A stretch of DNA of 64,000 nt from assembly GCA_964020085.1 (NCBI GenBank), contig OZ026601.1:31631518-31695517 (forward strand), given 5' to 3'. The notes below the pieces were generated by a model, which searched no databases, was not told the origin of the DNA, and worked only from the letters and a program-made list of their open reading frames with translations. Below, piece by piece: positions 12,340-23,100 of the stretch. A program made the position numbers and the translations under genes. Origin of the DNA: Micromussa lordhowensis. Taxonomy: Eukaryota; Cnidaria; Anthozoa; Scleractinia; Lobophylliidae. The number at the start of each line of letters is the position of its first letter. Positions within the stretch are counted from its first letter, which is position 1.

Positions 12340-13590
12340 ATGGCACGCCCACGTTCCAAGCCTTCGAAAACCACGCGAGCAGACGAACTAAAGAACCTTT
12401 CCAGTGAAGTTCTTCGCCTTCGTCTTCAAAATCTAAATCTTCCAATCAATGGAAGTCGTGCTCGCCTGCTTGAACGGCTGAGGCTGGCAACAAATTCAGC
12501 ACCGGCAGCCACCCAACGCCGCTCCAGAGGTCGCCTTCAAACTGGACGGGTACACAAAACCAACTCTTCAGCTTCAAATAAACGCGTACGCCCGCGTCCG
12601 CAGCCAAATGTCCCGACAGAACAGGCCGACGCGGAGACCCACAGCTCTGACGAAGATGGGCGATCGGACGTCGACTCAGCCGTCGAAGAAGAACTGTTGG
12701 AGGACTTTGAGCCAGACGTTCTCCAGGATGCGGTATTTTCGCCCGCTCAGATGTCGGCCATCCAGGAGACCGTGTCAACCTCCGTTAACGAAGCTTTGCG
12801 TGTCTTCAACAACCAGGAGACCCCAGCGCGTTTCGCAGACGATCTTCGCACGCCTAGTCCACGCACCCTGAACACGGCGACTCCTCTGGGCCTGCACCGT
12901 CCTCTGGATAAAAGCCTCGAGGACAAAATACTCCGCGGTGAGTACATTGACTTTTGTTTGTTGTTGCCTGACTCCATGTATCGCTCCCAGGCCCCCGCTC
13001 TACAGTTACGCTACGAGGACTCATCCCCGGGCTCCCAGGGGTCCCCGCTAACGCTGGTTAGAAGGAAAAAGCCAGTAATTGACACTTTTCAAAAGTGGCT
13101 AGACGCTTTTACCGCCTACATGCTGGTGATCGTCGCGGTCCATCCTACGCGTGCCTTAGAATTAATCAAATACCAGCAAACTATCAGCAAAGCAGTCACT
13201 AAGTTTAAGGGCCTCGCCTGGCTTACCTACGACGAACAGTTTAGACGCCGCGCTGCTTACGACCTCTCAAAGGCCTGGGACAAAATCGATCTCGAACTCT
13301 GGACAGTCACCTTCTCTGGCCTAGCTAAGCCGCATTGTTCTGTGTGCTCTAGCCCGTACCATCAGGCAGAGGATTGCCCCAACCAGGACCCAAGCAGAAA
13401 ACCTCGCCGCCAAGCCCTGGTCTGCTTTGACTTCAACAAACCCTCCGGATGTCAACGCCGTTCCTGCTATTTCCCGCATAACTGCCGTCGCTGTGGCTCA
13501 AGCAGCCACGCCCAGTACAACTGCTCTGGTCCCAAACCGTCCGGAAACAGCAACAGACCAGCCAACCCCAGCGATCGCAGCAAGAAATAA
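12340..13590 (+). CDS. Gag-like ORF1 of the DIRS element (SAP motif, zinc fingers)
   Basis: A 416-residue intact ORF starting at the first ATG after repeat A1. Residues about 15-50 resemble a SAP DNA-binding motif (LSSEVLRLRLQ then GSRARLLERL). A basic Arg-rich stretch and an acidic segment (DSAVEEELLEDFEPD) follow. The C-terminus has three cysteine clusters: a CCHC knuckle (C-x2-C-x4-H-x4-C), a CCCH finger (C-x8-C-x4-C-x3-H) and a second CCHC knuckle. Knuckles are typical of nucleic-acid-binding Gag proteins of retroelements. The 3' end overlaps ORF2 by 164 bases in another frame. Naming it Gag rests on position and knuckles. Confidence 0.85.
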   Translation: MARPRSKPSKTTRADELKNLSSEVLRLRLQNLNLPINGSRARLLERLRLATNSAPAATQRRSRGRLQTGRVHKTNSSASNKRVRPRPQPNVPTEQADAETHSSDEDGRSDVDSAVEEELLEDFEPDVLQDAVFSPAQMSAIQETVSTSVNEALRVFNNQETPARFADDLRTPSPRTLNTATPLGLHRPLDKSLEDKILRGEYIDFCLLLPDSMYRSQAPALQLRYEDSSPGSQGSPLTLVRRKKPVIDTFQKWLDAFTAYMLVIVAVHPTRALELIKYQQTISKAVTKFKGLAWLTYDEQFRRRAAYDLSKAWDKIDLELWTVTFSGLAKPHCSVCSSPYHQAEDCPNQDPSRKPRRQALVCFDFNKPSGCQRRSCYFPHNCRRCGSSSHAQYNCSGPKPSGNSNRPANPSDRSKK

Positions 13591-15532
13591 GGTGGAGCAG
13601 CGCCAGCTGAACTGCAACCCTACTGTATCCACCCCTCTTAATGTAGATAAATTAGCGCATGAATTAGTTAATCACCCTAATAGCTCTTTTGTTAGCAACT
13701 TAATCAGTGCCCTGCGGTATGGTACTCGCATTGTTTACCTTGGCCCCCACAAAACACGGGTGTCGCGTAATTTGATATCAGCCTCTCTACATCCCGAAGT
13801 CGTTTCTGGAAACCTTAACAAGGAAATGCAGTTGGGGAGAATTGCAGGTCCCTTCCCCTACCCGCCCCTACCTAACTTGCAGTGTCACCCTATAGGCGTA
13901 GTCTCTAAAAAGCACTCTGTAGAATGGCGTACTATTTATCACCTCTCATACCCCGAAGGAGATAGTATAAATGACCACATCCCTAAGGATCCCTATTCAT
14001 TGCAGTATGTTCGTGTCGACGACGCAATCGCGATACTGCGGTCTCTGGGCCCTGGGAGTTTTATGGCAAAAACGGACTTAAAATCTGCCTTCCGCCTTAT
14101 GCCAATCCACCCCGGGGACTGGAACCTTTTGGGCATATACTGGCAGTCTCAGTACTACATAGACCTTTACCTGCCATTTGGGCTTCGCAGTGCCCCTTTC
14201 CTTTTTAACCAAATTTCTGATGCTTTGGAATGGATTCTTAAGCACAATTACGGCCTCCGCCATGTTATCCACATTTTAGACGATTTTTTCATAGCGGAGC
14301 ATACAAAAATTGATTGCCTGGGGAGCTTTGCTACCCTTCTTAAGGTGTTCATGTCTCTTCGGGTTCCCACCGTCACCGCTAAGACCCTGGGTCCCTCACA
14401 AGTCCTAGAGTTCATGGGTGTTGTACTAGACAGTAACCGTATGGAAGCACGTTTGCCCGAGGACAAGCTCGCCAGGATACGGCAATTACTGATCTCTTTT
14501 ACCAAACGCCGTTCCGCCCGCCTTGTGGACCTTCAATCCCTTATCGGCACTTTGCAATTCGCCTGCAAAGTAGTAGTCCCGGGTAGAACCTTCCTTCAGC
14601 GCATAATCAACCTCACCCGGGGGGTAAAGAATCGTTTTCATCATATCCGCTTGAACAAGGAATTTTCCAGGGATATTCACATGTGGAAAGTGTTCCTCGC
14701 TCAATGGAACGGGCGGTCTTTTTTCCTGGATTCCTGGGTCACCTCTTCCCCTGACCTGCAGCTATATACTGATGCAGCTAGTACAATTGGGTTTGGAGGC
14801 TTTTTCAATGGTAAATGGTTCCAGGGCAGGTGGCCCCTTCATTTACTCATTAATAAGACCAAAGGGATAAGTATTGAATGGCAAGAACTCTTCCCCATTG
14901 TTGTTGCCTGTGCACTGTGGTACCCCTACTTTTCCGGCAAACGCCTTCAATTCTGGTGCGATAACCAGAGCGTTGTTGCTATCATTAACTCGGGTCATTC
15001 AGGTTCAAAGATTCAGGGAACTCGCCCCCGCTGCCGACCAGACCCCCTGTACCATCCCGCCTTCGCTCATGACCCTCTGAAAGATGAAGTCGCTAAATAT
15101 GCCCACTGGGCCTTATCATCGAACACGAACCGCACATATACCTCAGGGGAGAAGCGTTTCATTCAGTTTTGTCTGATGAACAGACTAACAACTCCGACAG
15201 GTGACATCCTCCCAGCATCAGAGGGAACTCTTGTTTATTTTGCTTCCTATTTGGCCCGTACAGTTCGCCATGGTACAATTAAAACTTATTTAGCAGCCGT
15301 TCGCAATCTCCACATTATTTCTGGCTACAAAGACCCTTTAAGGGGACGGCTCCTCCTAAAGAAGATTTTAAGGGGAATTCTCCGTTACCAAGGGTCTCCT
15401 CGTATCCGGAGACAGCCAGTCACTCCGGGTGTACTCTTGGCCATTCGCCCAATCTTACATAGTTGGCTGGGGCCAAGGGATTTCTCCATGATATGGGCTG
15501 CTTTCACCCTTGCCTTTTTTCGCCTTTCTTAG
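13427..15532 (+). CDS. DIRS ORF2: reverse transcriptase, RNase H, start of tyrosine recombinase
   Basis: 701 codons; translation probably begins inside the ORF1 overlap or by re-initiation. RT motifs are visible: AKTDLKSAF (about residue 213), LPFGLRSAPFLFNQI, and the catalytic box as HILDDFF (about 283), with Leu-Asp-Asp as in DIRS elements. RNase H starts at LYTDAAS (about 446), with ISIEWQELF and FWCDNQSVVAIINSG. After that the usual C-terminal RNase H segment with an ADALSR-like motif is missing and the frame runs straight into recombinase sequence, suggesting an in-frame internal deletion near 15000-15050. The recombinase N-terminal part begins around residue 547 (HDPLKDEVAKYAHW). The frame closes at TAG 15530 because of the frameshift described under the downstream ORF. 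Confidence 0.9.
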   Translation: MTSTNPPDVNAVPAISRITAVAVAQAATPSTTALVPNRPETATDQPTPAIAARNKVEQRQLNCNPTVSTPLNVDKLAHELVNHPNSSFVSNLISALRYGTRIVYLGPHKTRVSRNLISASLHPEVVSGNLNKEMQLGRIAGPFPYPPLPNLQCHPIGVVSKKHSVEWRTIYHLSYPEGDSINDHIPKDPYSLQYVRVDDAIAILRSLGPGSFMAKTDLKSAFRLMPIHPGDWNLLGIYWQSQYYIDLYLPFGLRSAPFLFNQISDALEWILKHNYGLRHVIHILDDFFIAEHTKIDCLGSFATLLKVFMSLRVPTVTAKTLGPSQVLEFMGVVLDSNRMEARLPEDKLARIRQLLISFTKRRSARLVDLQSLIGTLQFACKVVVPGRTFLQRIINLTRGVKNRFHHIRLNKEFSRDIHMWKVFLAQWNGRSFFLDSWVTSSPDLQLYTDAASTIGFGGFFNGKWFQGRWPLHLLINKTKGISIEWQELFPIVVACALWYPYFSGKRLQFWCDNQSVVAIINSGHSGSKIQGTRPRCRPDPLYHPAFAHDPLKDEVAKYAHWALSSNTNRTYTSGEKRFIQFCLMNRLTTPTGDILPASEGTLVYFASYLARTVRHGTIKTYLAAVRNLHIISGYKDPLRGRLLLKKILRGILRYQGSPRIRRQPVTPGVLLAIRPILHSWLGPRDFSMIWAAFTLAFFRLS

Positions 15533-16058
15533 GTGTAGCGAGTTTACCTATCCGGGGGTACACTGTTTTAGTTCTACGTTTAATCTTACCACGGAATGCG
15601 TTACTTTTTTTCCTAGTCTGGCCTGCCCACAGCGCTTGCTTGTTACCCTTAAGTCTTCAAAAACGGACAGTTTTAGGGCAGGACAATCCCTCATCGTTGC
15701 TCGTTGTCCCTCTTTGTTGTGCCCTGTCACTGCAATGCAACAGTATTTTCTCTTAGCCAAGCCACGTTCGGGGCCATTGTTCTATTTCCGGTCGGGTCGT
15801 TACCTCACCCGGTCCTCTGTCACGCACTTACTTCGGGATTCTGCAAGAAGCGCGGGACTCCCGCACGAGAGCCTTAAGGGTCACAGCTTTCGAATAGGAG
15901 CGGCGTCCGCTGCCGCGGCTGCGGGCCTACCAGACTGGTTAATTAAGGTGTTAGGCCGCTGGTCGTCAGATTGTTACCAGATTTATATATGCACGCCCGA
16001 GTCAGTGTTACTTTCTGCCATTCCACAAATGGCTCGCGTCTCAGGAAGTTTTCTTTAG
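15510..16058 (+). pseudogene. tyrosine recombinase catalytic half, frameshifted from ORF2
   Basis: This frame holds the catalytic half of the recombinase: FLRCSEFT carries the first catalytic Arg, HSFR supplies the H-x-x-R box, then LGRWSSDCYQIYI with Trp at the usual His/Trp position and the Tyr nucleophile in CYQIYI. The upstream half is in the preceding ORF. The switch falls at a run of six T (15515-15520); a change of one base in this run would account for it. It may be a real inactivating indel, a sequencing error in a homopolymer, or less likely programmed frameshifting. The apparent start codon at 15510 is therefore not trusted. Confidence 0.85.
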
Positions 16059-16104
16059 TTGTGGCCTTGCTTTGGGGGGATACATGCCCTGCATGCATCT
16101 GTGG

Positions 16105-16434
16105 CGGTTAAGTCTGCGTAGCGACTTCCCCCAAGCTTTGGCATTGCTTGTGTCTTGCCATCTTATATCCTAGCCTTTATCTTGTCCGATCCAGCCTGTG
16201 CTGTGCTGGGGAGATAAGAAAGGCTCTGCCAATACTCTTGTTCTTTTCCCACGTTAGTGGGGGAATAAGTGAGGCCTTTTGTTTGTGCACCTGTCTTGAA
16301 GTCGCGCAAAAACCTGCCACAGGGCTGTGTCCCCCTCTATTACGCCATATTGTTGTTTGCGTATTTTGTTGTTACCTTTTACCTGGTTGCGTTACATCTA
16401 CTCATAGTTTCAATAACGGAATAGTGACATTAAT
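16105..16434 (+). repeat. DIRS repeat B1
   Basis: 330 bp repeated directly as B2 at 16940-17269, starting CGGTTAAGTCTGCGTAGCG. I see one mismatch (GTTGCGTTAC here, GTTGCGCTAC in B2). It lies just after the recombinase stop codon and runs into A2, sharing TTAAT. A 112-codon open frame inside is not considered a gene. Confidence 0.85.
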
Positions 16435-16866
16435 ACCGCTTTTACCGGTTGGTAAAACGCAGTTAATGGAACATGACACCACTTGAGGGTCAGGCTGTTT
16501 ACGCTTGTCACGCAGTCCAGTAGGATAAACAATAGGACAATGCAGAAAGCTCAATTCATGAGTGAACGTTCCCTTATTCTAGTAGTTAGAACAAGCACTA
16601 TTCATGTCTGTATTTTAGCTTCTATCTCGTGGTATAATCTAGCAAATATATCTTAGCTTCTCGTAGATTGGCTCGTATATTTGTTAGCTTCATTCATTGC
16701 TAACAGGCTCGCCACGTTGCGTCTATTTAGTTTATAGTACAGTCGTACCTATTGGTCGTTCTTTGAGACACTGTCTTGCTATATAAATCTCAATACACTG
16801 TCAGAGGGCATTATCCTGGCAGCTTGCACGAGAGTGCACAGTTTGTAACAATTTAGCTTTAAAATT
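16430..16866 (+). repeat. DIRS repeat A2
   Basis: Second copy of the 437 bp A repeat, directly joined to B1 at the shared TTAAT. It is followed by a unique 73 bp segment (16867-16939, starting TCCCACCCTCCCTCC) before B2, a segment internal to the right terminus of the element. Confidence 0.85.
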
Positions 16867-16939
16867 TCCCACCCTCCCTCCCTTGGAGAAGGGTTTTTAT
16901 TTGTTATTTGCAAATAAACTGGGGTCACTCCTTGTGGTT

Positions 16940-17269
16940 CGGTTAAGTCTGCGTAGCGACTTCCCCCAAGCTTTGGCATTGCTTGTGTCTTGCCATCTTA
17001 TATCCTAGCCTTTATCTTGTCCGATCCAGCCTGTGCTGTGCTGGGGAGATAAGAAAGGCTCTGCCAATACTCTTGTTCTTTTCCCACGTTAGTGGGGGAA
17101 TAAGTGAGGCCTTTTGTTTGTGCACCTGTCTTGAAGTCGCGCAAAAACCTGCCACAGGGCTGTGTCCCCCTCTATTACGCCATATTGTTGTTTGCGTATT
17201 TTGTTGTTACCTTTTACCTGGTTGCGCTACATCTACTCATAGTTTCAATAACGGAATAGTGACATTAAT
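16940..17269 (+). repeat. DIRS repeat B2, right end of element
   Basis: Second copy of the 330 bp B repeat. It ends in TTAAT at 17265-17269, after which the sequence diverges from the B1/A2 junction (GACTACAC here), marking the element boundary. Confidence 0.85.
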
Positions 17270-17544
17270 GACTACACAACAGTATGAAAGTGAATAGCAA
17301 ATACAAATGTAAATGACGAAACATCATCCCATGTAGCCTGAATTTCAGCTTTCTCCTCTGTCACGCTCTGTCATGGCAGTATTCCACAGTTCACAAGTTG
17401 AAATTCCATCGCCATTCCTGACTTTCTTCGTTGAGGATTCTGGGTATTTTGTCCCAGATATCTTTGCGGGTTTTACCATGGGAGGGAGCTGTTTTGCTGA
17501 GATTTGAAATGATCAAGGTTAGTTTTGATATTCGTTTTCCGTGA

Positions 17545-18131
17545 CCTAATATATAGATTTAGGCCAGCCTAAAAGCGTAGCTCCTGGGCCGGGTTGTTCA
17601 GAGCCCGATCAAACTAGCCGAGGATAAAGTAGAATTTTGATTTGAGTTTTGTAACTTTGCGGTGAGATTTTCTGTATATTGTTTTTGTGTTTTGAATTTT
17701 AATGAAAGCAAAATACGCAAAACAAAAGCAGTGAAAAAACTTTGTACAAAAGAAAAGGTTATAATTCGGTTAAATTTTAATCCTGGGTTAGCGTTAACCG
17801 GCTTCCTACCAACCCTACGCTGTTTACAGCAAGTTAATCCTGACATGAGCCCGCGATCTGATCGAAAAAAGCAGCACTTGGGCAGCGGTCAACTTTAAAA
17901 AAACACGTGACCTCGATGAGCCCTGAACTTGAGCCCGCGATATGGTCACGTGATACTGGTCAGCGGATTCCTTGTTTTGACAGGTGTCAATTGACTGCAA
18001 CATGGATGTCCAAAGGACGCTTTAAACCAAGGGTACATGTGCTCTGTCAACCTACAAGGAAAGCCCGCGAAAACTGAAGCCTCGTTTTGGTTTACGTGTC
18101 AATTGTGGCCGCCATGTTGCGCGACTCCACC

Positions 18132-18163
<32 letters not shown>

Positions 18164-18924
18164 GCGTACGCGCCCACGAGCAATACCGCTAGCCATGATA
18201 CACATGAGAAAATCAGTTCATGGGTTCCCTTCAGTTTCCTAATATATAGATTTAGGCCAGCCTAAAAGCGTAGCTCCTGGGCCGGGTTGTTCAGAGCCCG
18301 ATCAAACTAGCCGAGGATAAAGTAGAATTTTGATTTGAGTTTTGTAACTTTGCGGTGAGATTTTCTGTATATTGTTTTTGTGTTTTGAATTTTAATGAAA
18401 GCAAAATACGCAAAACAAAAGCAGTGAAAAAACTTTGTACAAAAGAAAAGGTTATAATTCGGTTAAATTTTAATCCTGGGTTAGCGTTAACCGGCTTCCT
18501 ACCAACCCTACGCTGTTTACAGCAAGTTAATCCTGACATGAGCCCGCGATCTAATCGAAAAAAGCAGCACTTGGGCAGCGGTCAACTTTAAAAAAACACG
18601 TGACCTCGATGAGCCCTGAACTTGAGCCCGCGATATGGTCACGTGATACTGGTCAGCGGATTCCTTGTTTTGACAGGTGTCAATTGACTGCAACATGGAT
18701 GTCCAAAGGACGCTTTAAACCAAGGGTACATGTGCTCTGTCAACCTACAAGGAAAGCCCGCGAAAACTGAAGCCTCGTTTTGGTTTACGTGTCAATTGTG
18801 GCCGCCATGTTGCGCGACTCCACCACCGTCGTCGTCGTCGTCGTCGTCGTGCGTACGCGCCCACGAGCAATACCGCTAGCCATGATACACATGAGAAAAT
18901 CAGTTCATGGGTTCCCTTCAGTTT
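17545..18924. repeat. tandem duplication, unit about 693 bp
   Basis: 17545-18237 is repeated at 18238-18924 with very few differences. The main one is a shorter GTC trinucleotide run in the second unit (about 18826) than in the first (about 18134). Both units carry the same small open frames (82 codons minus, 78 codons plus), which resemble no known family. Both units end in TTCCTAATAT-like sequence, so the duplication has short repeats at its borders. Confidence 0.85.
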
Positions 18925-18928
18925 CCTA

Positions 18929-19031
18929 ATATGGGTATGGGGCTCCGCTTGGCGGCCTTCGGCCGCCGGAGCTCCGCTAATATGGGTATGGGGCTCCGCT
19001 TGGCGGCCTTCGGCCGCCGGAGCTCCGCTAT
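18929..19031. repeat. 51 bp GC-rich tandem duplication with hairpin
   Basis: Two adjacent 51 bp units start at AATATGGGTATGGGGCTCC. Each contains the hairpin GCGGCCTTCGGCCGC followed by GGAGCTCC. The unit length is a multiple of three, so a 17-residue repeat appears in one open frame (18907-19113), but nothing shows translation. The high GC content contrasts with the neighbourhood. Confidence 0.75.
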
Positions 19032-19594
19032 TAACAGCAACACAGCGTTTCTATTTGCTTGTTTAAACATATACATGTATTTCTGCGATCATACTATTCA
19101 CTTCCGCTTTTGATTTCCTCGGTCGATGTTCAGTAATTTGTCTTCGTCTAGTGAACTATTGTCATCTATTGCAGATCTTGTTCTGTGGAATTCGAAGCGG
19201 AAATGTGATTAACGGCATGGAGGTAGGAATTTTTATTAATTACTGTGAGTAAGAATTACAGCTTGTACAGCTAAGCACACCGACACATGGCTGGGCCGCG
19301 TATTCTGCAATCGCTGCGAAAAATCACCCAGTCTGGCTGGCATGCTGCAAAGAGTTATTTAACTAAAAATGTTTCCCTGGGAAAATTTCCATATACATTA
19401 GAACCCCGTTAACTCGAACTCGAGTAGGTTCTGTCCTCGTGTACCGGTACACAAGAACCGATACAATAGAACCTAGAACCAACAACATGCAACAGCTAAA
19501 CAAAGGCTTGTAAACAAAGGAGTATAATAGTTATTCCCTCTGTGTACCGGTACACCAGGAGACAACCCTCGGGTAACTCGAACTTCCCCGCTAA

Positions 19595-20127
19595 GGGCCC
19601 AGTTATATGGTCTCGGGTACCCGAGACAACCCTCCCCCCGAGCTACCCTGGCCGAGGTAACATTTAGCTTGTTTCTTTCTAAAATTCAACCAGCCGTTTA
19701 TATTAGGATCGCCAACTCGTCTCGGGGGGCGAGACAACTCGGGTGGGCGAGTTGTCTCACCTCGGCAGGTAGGGTAACCCTGGCAAGTGGGACAACTTTT
19801 CTACATATAATCGCTTTGGCTCGCCTGACCGGGACATCTCTCGGCGTGGCGAATGTCACGTAATGCTTAGATTTAGGATTTATAACAGAAATTCGTATTA
19901 AAGAAGTAAAAATTAACTCGGCAAAACCCACTGTGATCGAATGACCGAGAAAAACCCAAAGAAAGAGGGATATTTGCACATTTGATTATTCAGTAAGGTT
20001 TATGAATAATCATGCTTGTTTAACTTTGACTCGGCCTACTGGAACTATGTTTTCACATATAAACGCTCGATAAAGTTACCTCAGGGGAAGGGTTGTCTCG
20101 GGTACCCGAGACCATATAACTGGGCCC
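19595..20127. mobile_element. 533 bp MITE with TAA target duplication (Harbinger-like)
   Basis: Near-perfect inverted termini start GGGCCCAGTTATATGGTCTC and continue through GGGTACCCGAGACAACCCT. TAA flanks both ends (19592-19594 and 20128-20130). A TWA duplication with GGG-starting ends is typical of PIF/Harbinger elements. Additional CTCGG-rich inverted motifs lie inside. No transposase is present. Confidence 0.78.
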
Positions 20128-20130
20128 TAA

Positions 20131-23100
20131 CTTACTTTTGGGTACCTCCCGCTTTCCAGTCTCTCTTCTGCACCACTACACTATGAGGTTCGAAAAATCA
20201 TTTTTATTTTACTAGACTCATTACCATTCCAAAAAATTTACATTACAATGAACTTATTCATCTGTTTAAGCATGTTTCATGCTGCACGTAAACATGCATT
20301 GGATTTTTTTATCCACTGGGTCCCTGGTGAGTTTTGTTTCTTCTTCCTAGTGTTCACTTGAAAACTGACGCAACACTAAAAGAGTAGCCTCACGGTATCA
20401 TTTACGTCAAAGCCCTTTTCACCGCTATAAAAATTTCTGCATAATCTTCTGGATGTTTGAATGCTCTCCTTCTAAAGTCTACGATGTTAGACTTTTTGTC
20501 CCTGTCTTGTGCCAGTGGAGATGCCTTTTTACTTTATCCAGTCAATACTAATACAATGAACATCCAACATCCAGCCCTCAGCGTTGAAAGAAACATAATA
20601 CATCACAGCAAATGAAAGGTTGCAACTTTTCACAAGTAAATCAGGGGGACAAATTAAATACTAGACTGCACAACCGTGGTATGGAAGTAGTGTATTGCAC
20701 TGGATTTTCGTTAATTTACAGAATCAAAATACTCGCTGACCTAAACAACATTTTATAGCTAACTGCAAGCTGCCTTTGTTTGGCCTAAATCGCTGTTTTT
20801 AAAGCATTTTTAAACCGGTGCATAGGCCTAATTTGCTATTTTTAAAGCAGTTTTAAGCCTGTGCTCAATTTCAAAATATGGTAAATGCACCAAAAAATTA
20901 TATTTTGCTTTTGTTTTTCCATATTTTAGATGTAAAAATCAAAAAAACTTTTTAAGTCTAAAAGAATGCAAGAATAGCAAATTTTATAGTTTTTGCAAGT
21001 GGATAAGTTTCAAAGGCTGTTGTTTAGTTAAACATGATAATGTATGGGGTTATACAGAAATCTTGCTGGTTCCTGTTGGCTGCTGGGGTCATGCAATCAT
21101 TAATATCGACTGCAGGCTTCTTTGATGGATGAAGATCTTCTGTGTACCGTCAACTCGCTCATGGCAGGTTTCTTGCTGGCTGATTGGTTGTTAATTACTG
21201 TCAAATCTTAACTGTCTTTACACTCGAAGTAATCACATATTACGCTTTAGACTTCCTGAATTATTTCCATAACAGTTTAATAAGGACTGGGGCATTTTCA
21301 TTTGAAAAAATCCATCCCATAAATTTGCTTTGCTACATGGTCCCAGAAACAACAAGAATTAAGCTATTATGGAAGGAAATAGTGTTTCATTTCCGGATAC
21401 ATGTAGATATTCAAAGTCTAAGGATTGCTGTATCCTGCAATGCAGGTGTATTTTGGCGAGTATTCAACCTCACAAGAGGCTTGGAGATATTAGACAAAGA
21501 GGGGTCATAGGGAGTAGGAGTAAAGCTAAGGGGGGAGGGGGAGGAAAAATACACTACCAGCAGCCATTGTTTATTCAAGGAACGGTGTTTGTCCAGGAAC
21601 TGAGTCTGATTGGTGAGGTGCGAAGCTTATGAATCAAAGCCTGCCAATAAACTGTAAATTGATAGATTGGAGTCATACAGACCCCAAGCAATTTAAAAAA
21701 TGTTTTGAAAAAAACATTGTTGAAATTCTGTAATCAACTGCTGAGGTTTTGGCGTTTCTTACCTGAGCAAACCGTTGCTTTAGGAGATGCGGTCACACTA
21801 ATGGATTTGATCTGTATACAGTTTGGAATTGGTGGAAATTTCATCTAAATGCACGTGGCTTCTCATCATGGTTGGCCGATTTCCCTTTTACCATACGCCG
21901 GTTCTTTCCCGTCGAATTTTCAGTACTTTTAACATTCTTTGCCTGTTTGGCCGCTACTCCAAGCGGTACAGCTATAACAGCTAGCAAGAGCTCTGTCAGT
22001 CCTGATAGTCTGAGTTCGCATGAAATGGAAGTTGCTATGACTGAGGGAAACACTCCTCAGCTGAAAAAGCAATAATGATCAAATGAGGTTAGCTTGTGAG
22101 CTGAATATCATGAGTGGCTCAAGAGCAAGACTCCTGCAATGTGTAGGATGATTGATTATTATATGGCTGTATCTCACAAGGACTGGGAACTACTGAATTC
22201 ACAAATTTGATCGGCTGAAATCGGTATTAAAAGAGGTCTAGATTTTCCCATCTTGACTGGCGTATAGACCGGTAATGTCTTGCGATGAAAAAGTTGCACA
22301 CTAAAATGCAAAAATATTCACTATTTTCTTCAAACAATATTTATTTATAGAAGTGCCAAAAAGCCTGATGCAAAAAAAAGTAAAGAGGACGAGCAAACTT
22401 TGGCAGAATTAAGTTCAGCTCATGCCTTTTCGCAAGCTAAATGTCAGTTAGTACAAACCAGTTACATTAAAAAAATTAAATTTTTGTTGTTTGCCATATA
22501 TCATGAACATCTTATTAACCAAGATCGGTTGGTCGGTATGCAAGAATCTTGACCTCGCCTGTGAAAAAAGTGCCATGTAAAAATATTTTTCAATTTTTCA
22601 CACATCTGTTTGCCGCTTCAAATTTTCAAAACTTTTGGCACCGGCTAAATTTTGTGTTGGACTCTAGTCCTACTGAGCCCTTAGTCTTGCCAATGTTCGG
22701 CAGCCTGTGGACTCTTCATGTGTTTTTAATTTTATCGGAAGTGAATTTTAGCTTTCAATTCATTTTGATTGGCTGGCTGAAAATTTGCGGGAGATCAATG
22801 GAGCGCAACTAATTAGTGGGCATTTCTCGTTTTCACAGCCTTTGCAGGCAGGCATTTTTGGCCTCTTTGCAGTGACATGCAAAGCAAACAGCCTAATGTT
22901 TAGAGTGTTAACTCTAACTTTAAACATGCTTTTTTGTCAAAATGAATCTTTCCAGAGGGTATGGGGCTGCACATGGAAATTCTAGATGGGTGGGGATTGC
23001 CTTTGTCTTAAAGAAAAAATGAAATTCTAGGGAGGTGGGGGTCCAATGTGAAATTCCCTCTATGATGGGGGTATGGATATTTTCTGGACCTACATGTACA

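Larger units (their letters stand above)
11903..17269 (+). mobile_element. DIRS-order retrotransposon with split direct repeats
   Basis: The layout is A1 (11903-12339), ORFs, B1 (16105-16434), A2 (16430-16866), B2 (16940-17269). This split direct repeat plan is known from PAT and Ngaro types of tyrosine-recombinase retrotransposons. A1 and A2 are both 437 bp and B1 and B2 both 330 bp; I see about one mismatch per pair. A five-base TTAAT is shared by the left boundary (11903-11907), the B1/A2 junction (16430-16434) and the right end (17265-17269), as expected if recombinase integrates a circle. No methyltransferase or hydrolase ORF is visible. The insertion is young judging by repeat identity, but its coding part is damaged. 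Confidence 0.88.

Noticed and set aside
16148..17297. Two nearly identical open frames of 104-112 codons
   Set aside because: They lie in the B1 and B2 repeats of the DIRS element and match no protein type; they follow from the repeat.
18907..19113. Small protein with two 17-residue repeats
   Set aside because: The repetition comes from a 51 bp DNA duplication of a GC-rich hairpin; no coding evidence.
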